DNA of 63,826 bases from Bacteroidota bacterium (GTDB taxonomy: Bacteria > Bacteroidota > Bacteroidia > UBA7662 > CANHCV01), in contig CANMVY010000013.1 in the NCBI GenBank assembly GCA_947501265.1, forward strand, positions 1-63,826. Direction: 5' to 3'. The translations under genes and the position numbers were made by a program. The stretch's first letter is position 1. Every line of letters begins with the position of its first letter. Below the pieces are notes generated by a model that made no database searches, was not told the DNA's origin, and saw only the letters and a program-made list of their open reading frames with translations. Positions 62,525-63,826 of the stretch are shown here, in pieces.

Positions 62525-63160
62525 TTACTTCAGGTTTTTAGCGGTTAGCATGGCTTTTTCTTGATCATTTAGATCAACAATAGCGTATTTACCAATTTCG
62601 CAAATGTTCAATTCATCCACAATGTCCACCAGATTTTTGAACTTGGAGTTGTCCGTTGCTTTAATCAACATGGTGGTAGCTAGTTTTTCGCCTTTGATTC
62701 CTGAAACCTCTTTGCGAAGTGCTTCCATTTGTGCCGCTGAAGGGTTGTTTGGAAGTTTTGCTTTCGCAGCTTTGATTTTGGAAATCCAAGGGGCCTGCTT
62801 GGCCAAAAGCACATCGCGAATGCCACCGCTTGCAGCGAAGGACGATACTTTGATGCTATCGGCTACGGCAGGAGTGTTTCCTACGTAGTAATAAACCTTA
62901 CCAAATTCACCGAGAATAACGGTAATCGCTGAACTCTCAGCAACTTTGGTTTGGTCATCTCGTTTTACTTTTTCTTTTGAGGGTAAATTAACCTCCATGG
63001 TTTGCGGCTTGCTCATGGTGGTGGTAAGCATGAAGAAGGTAATCAACAAGAAACCTAAATCCACCATGGGGGTGAAATCGATTCGGGTTGATTGTTTCTT
63101 CCCTTTGGGTTTACCACCTTTGTGTTTGCCACCGCCATCGCCGCCTAATTCTGCTGCCAT
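62525..63160 (-). CDS. exbD: ExbD biopolymer transport protein (second copy)
   Basis: The 211-residue protein has a Gly/Lys-rich head, then RIDFTPMVDLGFLLITFFML with the functional membrane Asp (~28-50) and the following EVNLPSKEK. The periplasmic part is longer than in enteric ExbD (~140). It starts 18 bp after the first exbD stop and ends 2 bp before tonB. Confidence 0.94.
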   Translation of the reverse strand: MAAELGGDGGGKHKGGKPKGKKQSTRIDFTPMVDLGFLLITFFMLTTTMSKPQTMEVNLPSKEKVKRDDQTKVAESSAITVILGEFGKVYYYVGNTPAVADSIKVSSFAASGGIRDVLLAKQAPWISKIKAAKAKLPNNPSAAQMEALRKEVSGIKGEKLATTMLIKATDNSKFKNLVDIVDELNICEIGKYAIVDLNDQEKAMLTAKNLK

Positions 63161-63178
63161 TTTCTTGTTTTTATGGGG

Positions 63179-63787
63179 TTAAACATTCGGGCGTTTTTCC
63201 AAACTGGTAACAAAATTGAATTTGTTGACCTTCTTTTCTTGGAAGATGTCGAAAACGCGCTTCACGACGGGATAATTAGTTTCTCGATCGCCTTTGATGA
63301 CCGCCTGGTATTCAGGATTAGAAAGGCGAGCGAACCAAATCCAATCAGCCAATTGGTTATTGGTTGAATCGATGGGAATTCCAGGGGAATTTTTATCGTA
63401 TTCGGTGCGTTCGCTATTCGACCAACTGAGGTATTCTTTCAATTTGGTCATCGGCATACCGATGGTTTGAAGGTTGGAGAACATTTCCTTTTCGTCTTCG
63501 GAAAAGTTGATTTTGTATTTCTGTCCTAACTTTTCTAACAAATCTTTTCGATAGGATGGTCCGTCACAATTAAAGAATACACGGCCCTTAACATCAACCA
63601 AAACTTGCATCATGTTGGATTCCATCAATTTTTCTTCCGAAACCGAAGATGGAGTATCCACCATCACGGGTTCGTCCGGTTTAAATTGAGTGGTTAGAAT
63701 GAAAAAGGTCAACAGAAGGAAGGCCACGTCGGTCATTGCCGTCATGTCTACTGCTGTGCTTTTTCTAGGTACTTTAACCTTTGGCAT
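63179..63787 (-). CDS. exbD: ExbD biopolymer transport protein (first copy)
   Basis: The 202-residue protein starts MPKVKVPRKSTAVDMTAMTD, where the Asp sits at the start of the single membrane helix (VAFLLLTFFILTTQF), followed by PDEPVMVDTPSS. Two different exbD genes in a row are normal in Bacteroidota and form a heteromeric motor with ExbB. An exbB gene is expected just beyond the window edge. Confidence 0.94.
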   Translation of the reverse strand: MPKVKVPRKSTAVDMTAMTDVAFLLLTFFILTTQFKPDEPVMVDTPSSVSEEKLMESNMMQVLVDVKGRVFFNCDGPSYRKDLLEKLGQKYKINFSEDEKEMFSNLQTIGMPMTKLKEYLSWSNSERTEYDKNSPGIPIDSTNNQLADWIWFARLSNPEYQAVIKGDRETNYPVVKRVFDIFQEKKVNKFNFVTSLEKRPNV

Positions 63788-63807
63788 GGTGAAGTGTGGT
63801 TAAAGGA

Positions 63808-63826
63808 TTATTTATTGTTAGCTGCA
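63808..63826 (-). other. Possible 3' end of exbB at the window edge
   Basis: On the minus strand the last bases read as codons for A-A-N-N-K followed by a TAA stop at 63808-63810, 20 bp before exbD. Five codons cannot prove a gene; the call rests on operon context. Confidence 0.25.

Overview
The window comes from a Bacteroidota chromosome, most likely a free-living gliding or surface-attached lineage. Three things point there. Several secreted proteins end in type IX secretion (T9SS) sorting domains: type A tails with a YPNP-like start, and type B gliding-motility-associated tails with TPNGD and NRWG motifs. Many genes are preceded by the Bacteroidota promoter box TAnnTTTG. Family-specific pairs are also present (DUF4290-murA, CBS protein-nadK, exbD-exbD-tonB followed by a PstS-like and a TPR gene).

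Layout. 1-6464 (+): a tightly overlapping string of manC-like (cut by the window edge), a Wzi/RemB-like outer-membrane barrel, an unknown protein, a pabA/trpG glutaminase, an alpha/beta hydrolase, a CBS protein, NAD kinase and a second hydrolase. 6442-10105 (-): an orphan receiver and a secreted SBBP propeller protein. 10200-12897 (+): a Bax-inhibitor-1-like protein, a secreted M28 peptidase and a small Cys-rich protein. 12898-13760: a repeat-filled gap, then an MNT/HEPN module whose HEPN toxin lacks its active site. 13810-16013 (+): a secreted serine hydrolase and a TauE-type transporter. 16177-22323 (-): ahpD-ahpC, then scoA-scoB-GNAT-aspartate kinase, then a DUF11 surface protein. 22573-28110 (+): asnB and a 1165-residue Ig-like repeat protein. 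28111-29000: an 890-bp noncoding repeat cluster. 29001-32102 (-): tlpA-like, murA, DUF4290, ruvC. 32188-34117 (+): flippase-like protein and GT2. 34327-54381 (+): two giant secreted proteins (2695 and 3685 residues) and a coupled SDR gene. 54378-57351 (-): arsR, ACR3 and a phosphoesterase, then trmB and tRNA-Val. 57456-58777: a rhodanese-like lipoprotein facing an ECF sigma/anti-sigma pair. 58816-63787 (-): the exbD-exbD-tonB-small membrane protein-PstS-like-TPR operon.

How it fits together. About 43% of the window encodes five large T9SS-dependent surface or secreted proteins built from repeats; the TonB/ExbD operon would supply energy for outer-membrane import. The rest is housekeeping (cell wall, NADP, aspartate-family amino acids, tRNA modification, recombination) plus peroxide and arsenite defence.

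Most unusual points: (1) a dispersed ~175-bp element with inverted ends and a central palindrome, present in two full and one partial copy, in the only two gene-free gaps over 300 bp; (2) -7 boxes placed 3-5 nt before several start codons, suggesting leaderless mRNAs; (3) a HepT toxin with an in-frame loss of its catalytic segment; (4) very large modular adhesin-like proteins, two with type B tails but no PorP/SprF partner nearby; (5) MurA with Asp in place of the catalytic-loop Cys.
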